Shown: one piece after another, positions 7,855-17,241 of the stretch
Numbering within the stretch: position 1 is the first letter of the stretch
How the letters are laid out: every line of letters starts with the position of its first letter
Origin: an uncultured Pedobacter sp.
GTDB taxonomy: Bacteria > Bacteroidota > Bacteroidia > Sphingobacteriales > Sphingobacteriaceae
Direction of reading: 5' to 3'
NCBI RefSeq assembly: GCF_946479715.1
Contig: NZ_CAMLHF010000004.1
Location: 1-62,907, forward strand
DNA: 62,907 bases
Position numbers and translations under genes: made by a program
The notes under the pieces: generated by a model
Databases searched by the model: none
What the model was told of the DNA's origin: nothing
The model's input: only the letters and a program-made list of their open reading frames with translations

Positions 7855-10800
7855 ATGTATAAATTTTATAATGTAATCCCTTGCGGTAATAAACCCCGCA
7901 TGCCATTTAAATTCCTTTTAGTAATGAAGCTAATTTGTATATTAATGATCACCACCTTTATACATGCTTATGGCACTACTTATGCCCAGAAAATAAGCTT
8001 AAATAAAGAAAAAGCCTCTTTACAAGAGATATTTGATGACATAAGAACACAAACAGGATATAGTTTTATTATCAGTTCAAGCCTATTAAAACAGTCTGCA
8101 CCAGTTAGTATTAAGGTAAAAAACGTTTACCTCAAAGAAGCTTTAGATAAGTGCTTTACAGGCCAAAGTTTAACTTATGTTATCAATGGGAAAACAATAG
8201 TGGTACAAGAACCACCTGCTATTATTAAACCTGTAAATATAGCACCAATACCCAGGGAGGATATTAAAGGAACAGTCCGAGATTCTCTTGGTGTAATGCC
8301 TGGTGTATCTGTAACAATAAAAGGTTCAAAAAAAGGAACTACAACAGACGAGAATGGTAAATACATTCTTGACATTCCTAACGATGATGCGATCCTTATA
8401 TTTTCAATGGTAGGTTTTCAGACTCAGGAAATACCGGTAAAAGGAAAAGACGTAATTAATGTGACGCTTAAATCGTCTGATAATGGTTTGGATGAGGTTG
8501 TAGTAGTCGCTTTTGGTAAGCAAAAGAAAACCGACATGGTTGGTTCTGTTACCTCAATAAAACCGTCGGAATTGAAGGTGCCTTCAAGTAATCTTACCAC
8601 AGCTTTAGCCGGCAAGGCAGCAGGTATTATAGCCTATCAGCGAAGTGGAGAACCAGGTGCAGATAATGCCGAATTCTTTATTCGTGGTGTTACCTCTTTT
8701 GGATATAAAAAGGATCCGCTTATTTTGATAGATGGAATTGAAGTTGCTACAACCGATCTTGCCCGTTTACAGGCCGATGATATTTCTAGTTTTTCAATTA
8801 TGAAAGATGCTACTGCCACTTCGTTATACGGAAGCAGGGCTGCAAACGGTGTTATTTTAATCGTTACAAAAGAAGGAACAGTAGGGAAAGCCGCCATAAG
8901 CGTACGTCTGGAGAACTCAGTTTCAGCACCAACAAGCAATGTTGAAATTGCGGATCCCATCACCTATATGCGTTTAAATAACGAAGCCGTACTTACACGC
9001 GATCCCTTAGGTGTTTTACCCTACACCGATCAAAAAATCGACAATACGATTGCTGGCGTAAATCCATATATGTATCCTGCTACGGATTGGAAAAAGGCTC
9101 TTTTTAATGATTATACCATGAACCAGCGCGCAAATTTAAACGTAAGTGGGGGCGGTGGTGTAGCAAGGTATTTTATTGCTGGTTCCTTTAATCAGGATAA
9201 CGGTATTTTGAAGGTCGACAATAGAAATAACTTTAACAGTAATATTGATTTAAAGAGTTATACACTACGTTCTAATGTGAATGTAAACCTGACTAAAAGT
9301 ACAGAAGTTATCGTTAGAATGAGCGGTAGTTTTGATGATTATACAGGTCCTATTAGTGATGGTGCTTCTATTTACAGAAGGGTAATGCGCACCAATCCAG
9401 TATATTTTCCTGCTTATTACCCTGTTGATGAAGATCACTCATATGTGAAACATATCATGTTCGGTAATTATGATGATGGAAGTGGCAGCTACCTTTTAAA
9501 TCCTTATTCGGAATTGGTAAAGGGTTATAAAAACTCCTCCAGATCAATGATGTCTGCGCAGTTTGAAGCCAAACAAGATCTTTCGGGGATTACAAAGGGA
9601 TTAAATGTGAACGCACTGCTTAACATTACAAGAAATAGTTTCTTTGATGTTAGCCGAAGTTATAGCCCATTTTGGTACCAGGCTGGCTCTTACGACAAAC
9701 AAGCCAATACTTATAAAGTTGAGCTTTTGAATGAACTGGCCGGAACCGAATACCTCGACTATAATCCTGGTACCAGAACCGTAAGCTCTAAGTTCTATAT
9801 GCAGGCCTCGCTTAATTATAATCGTACTTTTTCAGAAAAGCATTCCTTAAGTGGCCTATTTGTATACATGCTCCGCAATGAATTAACCGGGCAATACAGC
9901 GATCTCCAATCATCTTTGCCTTTTAGAAACATTGGATTAGCCGGCAGGGCCACGTATGGATACGATAACCGATATTATTTTGAGATGAATTTCGGATATA
10001 ACGGATCAGAGCGATTTTACGAAACCAATCGTTATGGCTTCTTTCCATCAGCTGGTGCTGCCTGGAATATCTCTAACGAGAAGTTCTGGGAGCCAATGAA
10101 AAACGTTATTTCTAAATTTAAGCTTAGAGGAACCTATGGCCTTACAGGTAACGATGCCATTGGATCTGCAACTGACCGTTTTCTATACCTCTCAAATGTG
10201 AATATGAATGATGCTGGAAGGGGTGCCGTTTTTGGCCGTGATAATGGCTATTCAAGAAATGGAGTCTCCCTTTCCAGATATGCAAATGAAGCCATAACCT
10301 GGGAAACAGCAAAAAAAACAAATGTGGCCGTAGAATTAGAATTTTTTAGAGACTGGAGCCTAGAGATAGACTTTTTTAAAGAACACCGTACCGGCATTTT
10401 GATGACCAGAACGGCCACACCAGCAACCATGGGATTATCGGCTCAACCTAAAGCTAATTTAGGCGAAGCCCAGGGAAAAGGTGTTGATATTTCATTGAAC
10501 TATACTCATTCATTCAGTAGTGGCCTATGGCTGCAAGCTATGGGTAACTTTACCTACGCGGCAAGTAAATATCTAAAATTTGAAGAGCCTTACTATGATG
10601 AGGCACCATGGAAACGCCATGTTGGGTATTCACTTGGGCAACAATGGGGTTATATAGCAGAGCGGTTATTTGTTGATGATGAAGAAGCGCGTCGTTCGCC
10701 AAAACAATTTGGAGAATATGGTGGCGGAGACATTAAGTATTATGATGTAAATGGTGATGGTCAGATTACTTCACTTGATCAGGTGCCTATTGGCTATCCT

Positions 10801-11325
10801 GTAACACCAGAAATAACCTATGGTTTCGGCTTTTCAGTGGGGTTTAAAAGCTTCGACTTTTCGGCTTTTTTCCAGGGTCTTGGCAGAGAATCCTTTTGGA
10901 TAGACACCAAAGCTACTGCTCCGTTTGTATCCTATCTGTATGACAATGAAACGCTAAACGGTAAACCTCAGAATCAACTATTAAAAGCATATGCCGATAA
11001 CCATTGGTCTGAAGAGAATCAGAATACATATGCCTTATGGCCAAGGTTAAGTACTACCTCGGTAGGAAATGAAAATAATTCAGTTACAAGTACATGGTTC
11101 ATGAGAAGCGGTTCCTTTTTACGTGTAAAACAAATGGAAATTGGTTATACCGTACCAGATAAACTGGCTCATAAAATAAGCCTAAAAAAATTCAGGGCCT
11201 ACGTTAATGGGACCAATCTTTTATCCTTTAGCGGATTCAAATTATGGGACATAGAGATGGCAGGAAATGGTCTTGGCTATCCTGTACAGCGAGTATTTAA
11301 CTTAGGAATACTGGCAAGTTTTTAA
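7855..11325 (+). CDS. SusC/RagA family TonB-linked outer-membrane receptor with STN domain
   Basis: 1156 residues. The leader (MYKFYNVIPCGNKPRMPFKF, then LLVMKLICILMITTFIHAYG) is the usual long signal of Sphingobacteriaceae SusC proteins, which supports this start. Residues about 45-120 form an STN (secretin/TonB N-terminal) signalling domain (KASLQEIFDDIRTQTGYSF). A CarboxypepD-like domain follows (IKGTVRDSLGVMPGVSVTIK), then the plug (GLDEVVVVAFGKQKKTDMVG, IRGVTSFGYKKDPLILIDG) and a 22-strand type barrel. The STN domain links glycan sensing to the FecR/ECF pair upstream. It should form a lidded import complex with the SusD lipoprotein encoded 19 bp downstream. Confidence 0.97.
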   Translation: MYKFYNVIPCGNKPRMPFKFLLVMKLICILMITTFIHAYGTTYAQKISLNKEKASLQEIFDDIRTQTGYSFIISSSLLKQSAPVSIKVKNVYLKEALDKCFTGQSLTYVINGKTIVVQEPPAIIKPVNIAPIPREDIKGTVRDSLGVMPGVSVTIKGSKKGTTTDENGKYILDIPNDDAILIFSMVGFQTQEIPVKGKDVINVTLKSSDNGLDEVVVVAFGKQKKTDMVGSVTSIKPSELKVPSSNLTTALAGKAAGIIAYQRSGEPGADNAEFFIRGVTSFGYKKDPLILIDGIEVATTDLARLQADDISSFSIMKDATATSLYGSRAANGVILIVTKEGTVGKAAISVRLENSVSAPTSNVEIADPITYMRLNNEAVLTRDPLGVLPYTDQKIDNTIAGVNPYMYPATDWKKALFNDYTMNQRANLNVSGGGGVARYFIAGSFNQDNGILKVDNRNNFNSNIDLKSYTLRSNVNVNLTKSTEVIVRMSGSFDDYTGPISDGASIYRRVMRTNPVYFPAYYPVDEDHSYVKHIMFGNYDDGSGSYLLNPYSELVKGYKNSSRSMMSAQFEAKQDLSGITKGLNVNALLNITRNSFFDVSRSYSPFWYQAGSYDKQANTYKVELLNELAGTEYLDYNPGTRTVSSKFYMQASLNYNRTFSEKHSLSGLFVYMLRNELTGQYSDLQSSLPFRNIGLAGRATYGYDNRYYFEMNFGYNGSERFYETNRYGFFPSAGAAWNISNEKFWEPMKNVISKFKLRGTYGLTGNDAIGSATDRFLYLSNVNMNDAGRGAVFGRDNGYSRNGVSLSRYANEAITWETAKKTNVAVELEFFRDWSLEIDFFKEHRTGILMTRTATPATMGLSAQPKANLGEAQGKGVDISLNYTHSFSSGLWLQAMGNFTYAASKYLKFEEPYYDEAPWKRHVGYSLGQQWGYIAERLFVDDEEARRSPKQFGEYGGGDIKYYDVNGDGQITSLDQVPIGYPVTPEITYGFGFSVGFKSFDFSAFFQGLGRESFWIDTKATAPFVSYLYDNETLNGKPQNQLLKAYADNHWSEENQNTYALWPRLSTTSVGNENNSVTSTWFMRSGSFLRVKQMEIGYTVPDKLAHKISLKKFRAYVNGTNLLSFSGFKLWDIEMAGNGLGYPVQRVFNLGILASF

Positions 11326-11344
11326 AAATTAATATTATAAACAG

Positions 11345-13243
11345 ATGAAAAAATCGATAAACATAGTTTTTATTCTTGTTACCGTTTGCATACTGGGTTC
11401 CTGTAAAAAGTTTTTAGACATAACTCCTGATAACATAGCCACTATAGAATATGCATTTCGTTTAAGAAGCACTGCCGAAAGATATTTGTTTAGTTGCTAT
11501 AACTACATGCCTGCATTGGGCAATTTTGATAACAATGCTGCTAACGCCGCCGGCGATGAATTCTGGCTTGTGCCAACTAGCGGAGTAAATGCATGGAAGA
11601 TAGCACGTGGTGCCCAAAATAAGGTGAATTCTTATATGAATTACTGGCAGGGTGTCAATCGCGGTAAAGATCTTTATCAAGGCATTCGGGAATGTAATAT
11701 CTTTCTGGACAACATTAATAAAGTGCCAGATATGGAGTCTCTTGAAAAGGCGCGATGGGCTGCTGAGGTTAAATTTCTAAAGGCATATTACCACTATTAT
11801 ATGCTCCGTATGTATGGTCCCATTGCCTTAGTTAAGGTAAATATACCCGTAGATGCACCCGTTGATCAGGTTTACCCACTAAGATCACCTGTTGATTCCT
11901 GCGTAAATTATATTGTTCAACTATTGGATGAGGCGGCACCTAATCTTCCAGAAAAGATTGAAAATGAAGTTTCTGAACTTGGACGAGTTACTAAAGCCAT
12001 AGCACTGAGTGTTAAAGCGGAAGTGTTGGTTACAGCCGCGAGTCCATTGTTTAACGGGAATCCAGATTATACCGGATTTAAAGATCCTGAAGGACACCTG
12101 CTCTTTAATTCGGTATATGATGTTTCAAAATGGGAGCGGGCTGCTAAGGCAACTAAGGCAGCTGTGGAGCTTACCGAATCATTAGGACATAAGCTTTACA
12201 CCTTTAACCCAGCCTTTTTTCAATATAAAGTTTCCGACACTATTAAAGTCCAAATGAACATCCGTAATGCTATTACTGAGAAATGGAACCCTGAAATTAT
12301 CTGGGGAAACACCAATAGTCTGGCCGGCAGTATACAAGCAGCTGCTACTCCCAGAGGACTAGACCCCAGATATACATCAAATGGTTCAACTGTGGGTAAT
12401 ATCGCCCCGCCTTTAAAGATAGCTGAGATGTTCTATAGTGAAAACGGAGTGCCTATTAAAGAAGATAATACTTATGATTATGCAGGACGTTTTAACCTAA
12501 AGAAGGTACCGGCTCAAGACAATAAATATCTTCAGGAAGGTTATGTAACCGCTTCTTTAAACTTTAACAGGGAACCGCGCTTTTATGCGGATCTGGGTTT
12601 TGATGGGGGAATCTGGTACGGACAAGGCTTTTTTGATGATAAGGCAAGTATGTTATTTGTAGCCAGTAAAAAAGGGCAGCCGGCAACAGCGCAAAATGAA
12701 GGAAGTTATTCTGTTACAGGATACTGGCCCAAAAAACTAGTGAATTTCAATAATGTAATTGCTGCTACAACCTATACCAGTCAAACTTATCCATGGCCTA
12801 TGATTCGATTGGCAAGCGTATATCTTCTCCATGCAGAAGCAATGAACGAAGCATATGGACCTGGTGAAGACGTATATAAGTATCTTAACTTAATAAGAGC
12901 AAGAGCCGGGCTACATACCGTACAAGATTCGTGGACTAATTACTCAACTAACCCTACTAAATATCAGAATAAAGATGGCTTACGTGAAATTATCCATAGA
13001 GAACGACTTATTGAAATGGCATTCGAAGGCCATCGTTTCTGGGATTTACGAAGATGGAAAGAAGCTGTCGGGGAACTTAATAAGCCAATTACAGGCTGGG
13101 ATTTAAGTCAGGAAGATGCAGCTGATTATTACCGTGAACGTGTAATATTCAATCAGACCTTTAGTACCCGTGATTATTTATGGCCACTACCAGAGAGCGA
13201 GTTATTAAGCAATAAAAGAATTAACCAAAATCCCGGCTGGTAA
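11345..13243 (+). CDS. SusD/RagB family glycan-binding outer-membrane lipoprotein
   Basis: 632 residues. Signal peptide with lipobox LGSC at about residue 17-20 (VCILGSCKKFLDITPDN). Tetratricopeptide-type helices (KARWAAEVKFLKAYYHYYML) and the C-terminal SusD signature (IRLASVYLLHAEAMNEAYG, LIRARAGLHTV, IHRERLIEMAFEGHRFWDLR, ending LLSNKRINQNPGW) are clear. Surface lid of the SusC transporter; it binds the oligosaccharide. It is about as long as the larger family members. Same operon as SusC. Confidence 0.97.
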   Translation: MKKSINIVFILVTVCILGSCKKFLDITPDNIATIEYAFRLRSTAERYLFSCYNYMPALGNFDNNAANAAGDEFWLVPTSGVNAWKIARGAQNKVNSYMNYWQGVNRGKDLYQGIRECNIFLDNINKVPDMESLEKARWAAEVKFLKAYYHYYMLRMYGPIALVKVNIPVDAPVDQVYPLRSPVDSCVNYIVQLLDEAAPNLPEKIENEVSELGRVTKAIALSVKAEVLVTAASPLFNGNPDYTGFKDPEGHLLFNSVYDVSKWERAAKATKAAVELTESLGHKLYTFNPAFFQYKVSDTIKVQMNIRNAITEKWNPEIIWGNTNSLAGSIQAAATPRGLDPRYTSNGSTVGNIAPPLKIAEMFYSENGVPIKEDNTYDYAGRFNLKKVPAQDNKYLQEGYVTASLNFNREPRFYADLGFDGGIWYGQGFFDDKASMLFVASKKGQPATAQNEGSYSVTGYWPKKLVNFNNVIAATTYTSQTYPWPMIRLASVYLLHAEAMNEAYGPGEDVYKYLNLIRARAGLHTVQDSWTNYSTNPTKYQNKDGLREIIHRERLIEMAFEGHRFWDLRRWKEAVGELNKPITGWDLSQEDAADYYRERVIFNQTFSTRDYLWPLPESELLSNKRINQNPGW

Positions 13244-13288
13244 ATGATGGGGAATCCAAGAAATTTTTCAAATAATAAAACTGTAATT

Positions 13289-14491
13289 ATGTTTAAATAT
13301 TTATTATCGGTTTGTCTGATGATTATAATCACATCAGGCTGCAAGGAAATTGCAACCGAGCCACTGGATAAGGGCGATGCTGCCCCCGGTCCGGTAAAAA
13401 ATGTACAGGTTAAAAGTATACCGGGTGGTGCTGTAATTACTTATATAAGACCCGAAAACATGCTTTACGTTAAAGCTACTTATTCTATTAGAGAAGGGGT
13501 AGAAAAGGAGGTGAAAGCTTCATACTATAAGGATAATCTTACCATTGAAGGATTTCCTGATACAAAAGACCATGAGGTGAAATTATACGCGGTGAGCCGC
13601 GGAGAAACAATATCAGAACCTGTAATAATAAAAGTAACCCCACTAACACCTCCGGTTCAAAGTGTATTTAAATCTTTACAGCTGGAAGAAGTATATGGAG
13701 GTGTAAGACTTTGGTTCACAAATGAGGCACAAGCCGATGTAGTCATCAATCTATTGGTGCTGGATTCTATTGGCGACTTTGTTCCTGCCGATATTTTCTA
13801 TACTAAAAGAAAGGAGGGATATGTTACTTCTCGTGGTCTAGCTCCTGTAAAACGGAAGTTTGCAGCTTTTATTCGTGATCGCTGGAATAACCATTCCGAT
13901 ACTTTGCAAATTGATCTTACCCCTTTGTTTGAAAAACAATTGGATAAATCCAAATTTAAAGAAGTACGACTGCCAACTGATACGTACGAGCAACACTGTT
14001 GCGGAACTGGTATGGTAAACTTATGGGATAATAGCTGGAATAGCGGAAATGTGTTTCATACCAAGCCAGGTACAGGATTAGCACAATGGTTTACTTTTGA
14101 TTTGGGAGTTGAATCAGATTTAAGTCGGTTTAAGTTTTATCATCGTTTAGGTGATGGCCAGCAGTCAACAAACGGTGCATATGCCGGTGGAGATCCTAAA
14201 CTATTTGAATTATGGGGTAGTAATGAACCAAATTTAGACGGCTCCTGGGGTAGTTGGACATTAATCGGAGAATTCGAATCTGTAAAACCTTCAGGTTCAC
14301 CTCAAGGAACGGTGACCGGCGAAGATTTTTTATATGCTGTGGTAAATGGTGAGGAATTCGATATTCCACCGGGAACCCCTTCTTTCAGGTATATAAGATG
14401 GAGAACCAGCAAAGTCTGGGGGGCATTGGATCATCATTACATCGCTGAACTTACCTTTTGGGGAAATGATAAAAGTAATCTCATTAAATAA
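13289..14491 (+). CDS. PUL surface lipoprotein of the DUF4959/DUF5126/DUF5000 type
   Basis: About 400 residues from ATG 13289 (MFKYLLSVCLMIIITSGCKE), chosen because it opens directly into a lipoprotein signal with lipobox TSGC; the in-frame ATG at 13244 would precede it with a polar stretch. Two beta-sandwich domains (about residues 30-230) lead to a C-terminal discoidin-like DUF5000 domain (NLWDNSWNSGNVFHTKPG, WFTFDLGVESDLSRFKFYHR, FRYIRWRTSKVWGALDHHYI). It occupies the SusE/SusF position, so a role as accessory surface glycan-binding protein is likely. The cysteine pair HCCGTGM just before DUF5000 is notable. Confidence 0.85.
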   Translation: MFKYLLSVCLMIIITSGCKEIATEPLDKGDAAPGPVKNVQVKSIPGGAVITYIRPENMLYVKATYSIREGVEKEVKASYYKDNLTIEGFPDTKDHEVKLYAVSRGETISEPVIIKVTPLTPPVQSVFKSLQLEEVYGGVRLWFTNEAQADVVINLLVLDSIGDFVPADIFYTKRKEGYVTSRGLAPVKRKFAAFIRDRWNNHSDTLQIDLTPLFEKQLDKSKFKEVRLPTDTYEQHCCGTGMVNLWDNSWNSGNVFHTKPGTGLAQWFTFDLGVESDLSRFKFYHRLGDGQQSTNGAYAGGDPKLFELWGSNEPNLDGSWGSWTLIGEFESVKPSGSPQGTVTGEDFLYAVVNGEEFDIPPGTPSFRYIRWRTSKVWGALDHHYIAELTFWGNDKSNLIK

Positions 14492-14500
14492 AAAACAATC

Positions 14501-15610
14501 ATGGGCTTAAAACTCAAGTATTATATAACAATAGCTGCAATTTCAATCATATTTATCGCATGCAGTAAAATGGACTCAACCTATATAGATTTCACAAAAA
14601 AGGGTTCAATTACCTATGTAGGGTCTGCCGATTCTGTAAAAGTTCATTCAGGTAAGAACCGGATGAAATTAAGCTGGAAATTAATAGATCCTACTGCTAC
14701 AAAGGCCGTAATCTATTGGAACAACAAAAGTGACTCACTTTCGGTGCCAATCGTAACATCTAATGAATCTAATATTGTGGATCTATGGTTAAATGATATG
14801 ACCGAAGGTTCTTATTCATTCGATATCTATCTATTTGATAAGAACAACAATAAATCAATTATGGTAAATGCAATAGGGCAGGTATATGGTAATAATTACA
14901 TAGAGTCATTACTTGACAGACCGATAAAACGAGCAATTTACGAGAAAGATACCGTTCAAATAACATGGGGGATACCTGATGTAACGGTAATTGGCACAGA
15001 GGTAAAATACACAGACAAGCAAAATGTAAAACACGTTTTGAATATTCCTGTTGATTCCCTAACCACTAAACTTGCACAATTTAACTTTAGTCAGAACGAA
15101 ACATTTGAATACCGGACCCTATATGTGCCGGACTCTCTATCAATTGACACATTTTATACGGTTGCTAAAACTGTGAAAGCTACCGGCCCTCCGGTAGAGT
15201 ACAACAGAAGTACCTGGACTAGTGGAACAGAAGATTATGATATTCCATCCGGAAGGACGCCGCAAAATGCATTAGATGGAAAGACCTCAACGGTTTGGCA
15301 TATGGATAAAACTCATGGTTATCCGCATACCGCTTCATTTGATATGGGTACAGTTAATTATGTAACCGGATTATTTTATGTTCAGCGTACTCCTTTAGAT
15401 GGAGCGGCTAAATTGGTTGAAATCCAAATTAGCACGGATAACGTAACATGGAATTCCTTAGGTGCATTTACTATGGAAAACTCCGGGACAAAGCAATACC
15501 TCGAGTTTTTTGAACCCCGTAACTTTAGGTATTTTAAAATGGTATTTAAATCAGATTATAAAAATGGACTATTTACCGCTATAGCAGAAATAGGAGCTTA
15601 TAAGAGATAG
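14501..15610 (+). CDS. PUL surface lipoprotein, DUF4998 plus F5/8 type C (discoidin) domain
   Basis: 369 residues. Signal with lipobox FIACSK. The N-terminal DUF4998 region (residues about 25-215) has the family pattern KVHSGKNRMKLSWKLIDPTA and IYWNNKSDSLSVPI. A galactose-binding-like F5/8 type C domain follows (about 235-369: ALDGKTSTVWHM, SFDMGTVNYVTGLFYVQRT, FRYFKMVFKSD). It is 9 bp downstream of the DUF5000 lipoprotein and is the last gene before a terminator. Probably a second surface glycan-binding protein; no catalytic motif seen. Confidence 0.87.
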   Translation: MGLKLKYYITIAAISIIFIACSKMDSTYIDFTKKGSITYVGSADSVKVHSGKNRMKLSWKLIDPTATKAVIYWNNKSDSLSVPIVTSNESNIVDLWLNDMTEGSYSFDIYLFDKNNNKSIMVNAIGQVYGNNYIESLLDRPIKRAIYEKDTVQITWGIPDVTVIGTEVKYTDKQNVKHVLNIPVDSLTTKLAQFNFSQNETFEYRTLYVPDSLSIDTFYTVAKTVKATGPPVEYNRSTWTSGTEDYDIPSGRTPQNALDGKTSTVWHMDKTHGYPHTASFDMGTVNYVTGLFYVQRTPLDGAAKLVEIQISTDNVTWNSLGAFTMENSGTKQYLEFFEPRNFRYFKMVFKSDYKNGLFTAIAEIGAYKR

Positions 15611-15627
15611 CATATCAGAAGTTTATC

Positions 15628-15675
15628 AGAGGGTGTCAAAAATGAATATAAGTTTTTGATACCCTCTTTTTTTGA
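15628..15675 (+). terminator. Rho-independent terminator of the sus operon
   Basis: 15-bp arms AGAGGGTGTCAAAAA (15628-15642) and TTTTTGATACCCTCT (15653-15667) with one G-U pair, a 10-nt loop and a following T-run. It ends the plus-strand FecR-SusCD-lipoprotein transcription. It could also stop the convergent FGE transcript because the arm is A-rich on the other side. Confidence 0.85.
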
Positions 15676-15677
15676 TT

Positions 15678-16856
15678 TTATTTTTTGGAAGCAGATCCCG
15701 ACCTTACACATCTAAAACCTGTATTTTGCAGGCCGGTATCAGGCGACGATTTCATTCTGGCCGCTACTCTGTAACCTTTACAATACGAACTGTTGCACAT
15801 AAATGAGCCTCCACGCGTTACTTTTTTAGGAACGGTAGGCTCATCCGGATCAAAACTTTTATCAGGGCCTTTAGGATTGGTAGCGGTTTCACCTTTCTGC
15901 GTGTCGTAATAATCATTAGTATACCAGTCCGACACCCACTCCCAAACATTGCCTGCCATATCGAACAAGCCGTATGCATTAGCAGGAAATGATCCGGTAG
16001 GAGCTAAACCATGAAAGCCGTCCCAATCAGTATTTTTGTCAGGAAAGCTTCCTTGCCAGGTATTGGCTTTTGGTTTTCCAGCCTCAATTTGTTCATTTCC
16101 CCAAGGATATATAGTGTTCTTTTGTCCACCACGTGCAGCATATTCCCACTCAGCCTCTGTCGGTAATCGTTTACCAGCCCATTTAGCATAAGCATTTGCG
16201 TCATGCCAGCAAACCTGGGTAACAGGATAATTATCTTTTCCTTTTAAATTGCTTTTAGGCCCCTCAGGATGCTTCCAGTCAGCTCCGGGTGTCCATGCCC
16301 ACCATTGCGATGCATCGTGCAAAGGAACAGGTCTGGAGGGCGGATTAAATGTAAGCGAGGCGGCTACCAATAAATCGTCTGATGGTTTTGGTGTGCCTTC
16401 AGGTAGTTGCTTTTTGATTTCTTCCCAATCTGGTTTCCGCTCAGCAACTGTTTTATAACCTGTTGCTTTAACAAAAGCAGCAAACTGGGCATTGGTAACT
16501 TCTTTTTCATCCATCCAGTAGCCGTCTAGTTTAACCTGATGCGAAGGGTATTCATCAGCACGTCCTTCCTTATCGTTAGCACCCATTAAAAATGTACCGC
16601 CGGGAATCCATTTCATTCCTTTAACTGATCCGTTTGAATTTGATGATAACAATGAGTCTTGTTTGTTTTGTACCGATGCACCATATCTGCTAGGTAAATT
16701 GTCTGAACAAGATTCATCAGCGGTCTTAACACTTTCAGATTTATTTGTCTGATTACAGGACAGACCAATAATGAGCGGCAATAAAAGGAGGGTTCTTTTG
16801 CCGCTATAAGTCTGGGCAAATAAACGAGATATTTTTTTAAAACTAACGTTGTTCAT
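15678..16856 (-). CDS. Formylglycine-generating enzyme (sulfatase-modifying factor), predicted lipoprotein
   Basis: 392 residues from ATG 16856 (MNNVSFKKISR); an ATG at 16877 is an alternative. FGE-sulfatase domain from about residue 75 (MKWIPGGTFLMGANDKEG, DGYWMDEKEVTNAQFAAFVK, RLPTEAEWEYAARGG). The C-terminus carries the FGE active-site pattern GGSFMCNSSYCKGYRVAAR. It aligns with human SUMF1 Cys336/Cys341, here Cys354 and Cys359, so this is a likely active copper/oxygen-dependent oxidase that turns sulfatase Cys into formylglycine, not only an FGE-like fold. The signal ends LLLPLIIGLSCNQTNKSES, a relaxed lipobox, implying periplasmic or outer-membrane location. Divergent from the sulfatase at 17242. 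Confidence 0.9.
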   Translation of the reverse strand: MNNVSFKKISRLFAQTYSGKRTLLLLPLIIGLSCNQTNKSESVKTADESCSDNLPSRYGASVQNKQDSLLSSNSNGSVKGMKWIPGGTFLMGANDKEGRADEYPSHQVKLDGYWMDEKEVTNAQFAAFVKATGYKTVAERKPDWEEIKKQLPEGTPKPSDDLLVAASLTFNPPSRPVPLHDASQWWAWTPGADWKHPEGPKSNLKGKDNYPVTQVCWHDANAYAKWAGKRLPTEAEWEYAARGGQKNTIYPWGNEQIEAGKPKANTWQGSFPDKNTDWDGFHGLAPTGSFPANAYGLFDMAGNVWEWVSDWYTNDYYDTQKGETATNPKGPDKSFDPDEPTVPKKVTRGGSFMCNSSYCKGYRVAARMKSSPDTGLQNTGFRCVRSGSASKK

Positions 16857-16909
16857 TTTTACAAATACCACTCGCAACTAAGCAGTCGGCGTTGGTTTTT
16901 TTCAGATTA

Positions 16910-16943
16910 GGTTATTGTATGATTTTATACAACGAAGATAACC
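16910..16943. promoter_or_regulatory. Dyad in the divergent FGE/sulfatase upstream region
   Basis: TTGTAT-N6-ATACAA (16915-16920 and 16927-16932) is nested inside GGTTAT (16910-16915) and ATAACC (16938-16943). It lies 54 bp upstream of the FGE start. The rest of the 385-base gene-free stretch 16857-17241 is AT-rich and shows only this dyad and one promoter-like pair (16988-17022). Confidence 0.35.
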
Positions 16944-16987
16944 AATTAATACCTATGATTTTTTTACTATTATTATTAGTATTCCTG

Positions 16988-17022
16988 TTTGTGTCAATAA
17001 ACGCTTGTCAAAATTATATTTG
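16988..17022 (+). promoter_or_regulatory. Candidate Bacteroidota promoter toward the sulfatase gene
   Basis: TTTG at 16988-16991 and TATATTTG at 17015-17022, a full match to the TAnnTTTG -7 box, with a 23-bp spacer. This would give a leader of about 215 nt before the sulfatase start at 17242. A closer promoter cannot be excluded. Confidence 0.4.
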
Positions 17023-17241
17023 GTAGAGTGAATGTACCTAAAGATTGGCTTTCTATATTTATAATAAATATTTGTAAATCAATAATATTATGTATTTTAT
17101 ATTAATAAAATAATCATATGAAAATCGGTCCATATTCAATGCTTTATCTATCAGATTCTTTACATGATTTTAGATAAAAATAGATGAGATTTCGCTTATT
17201 CATTGATATATTAGCGCTACAACCAACCTAATTTATCACAC

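Noticed and set aside
16857..17241. Small RNA or riboswitch in the 385-base gene-free stretch
   Set aside because: AT-rich with only one dyad and one promoter-like pair; no recognised riboswitch core seen.
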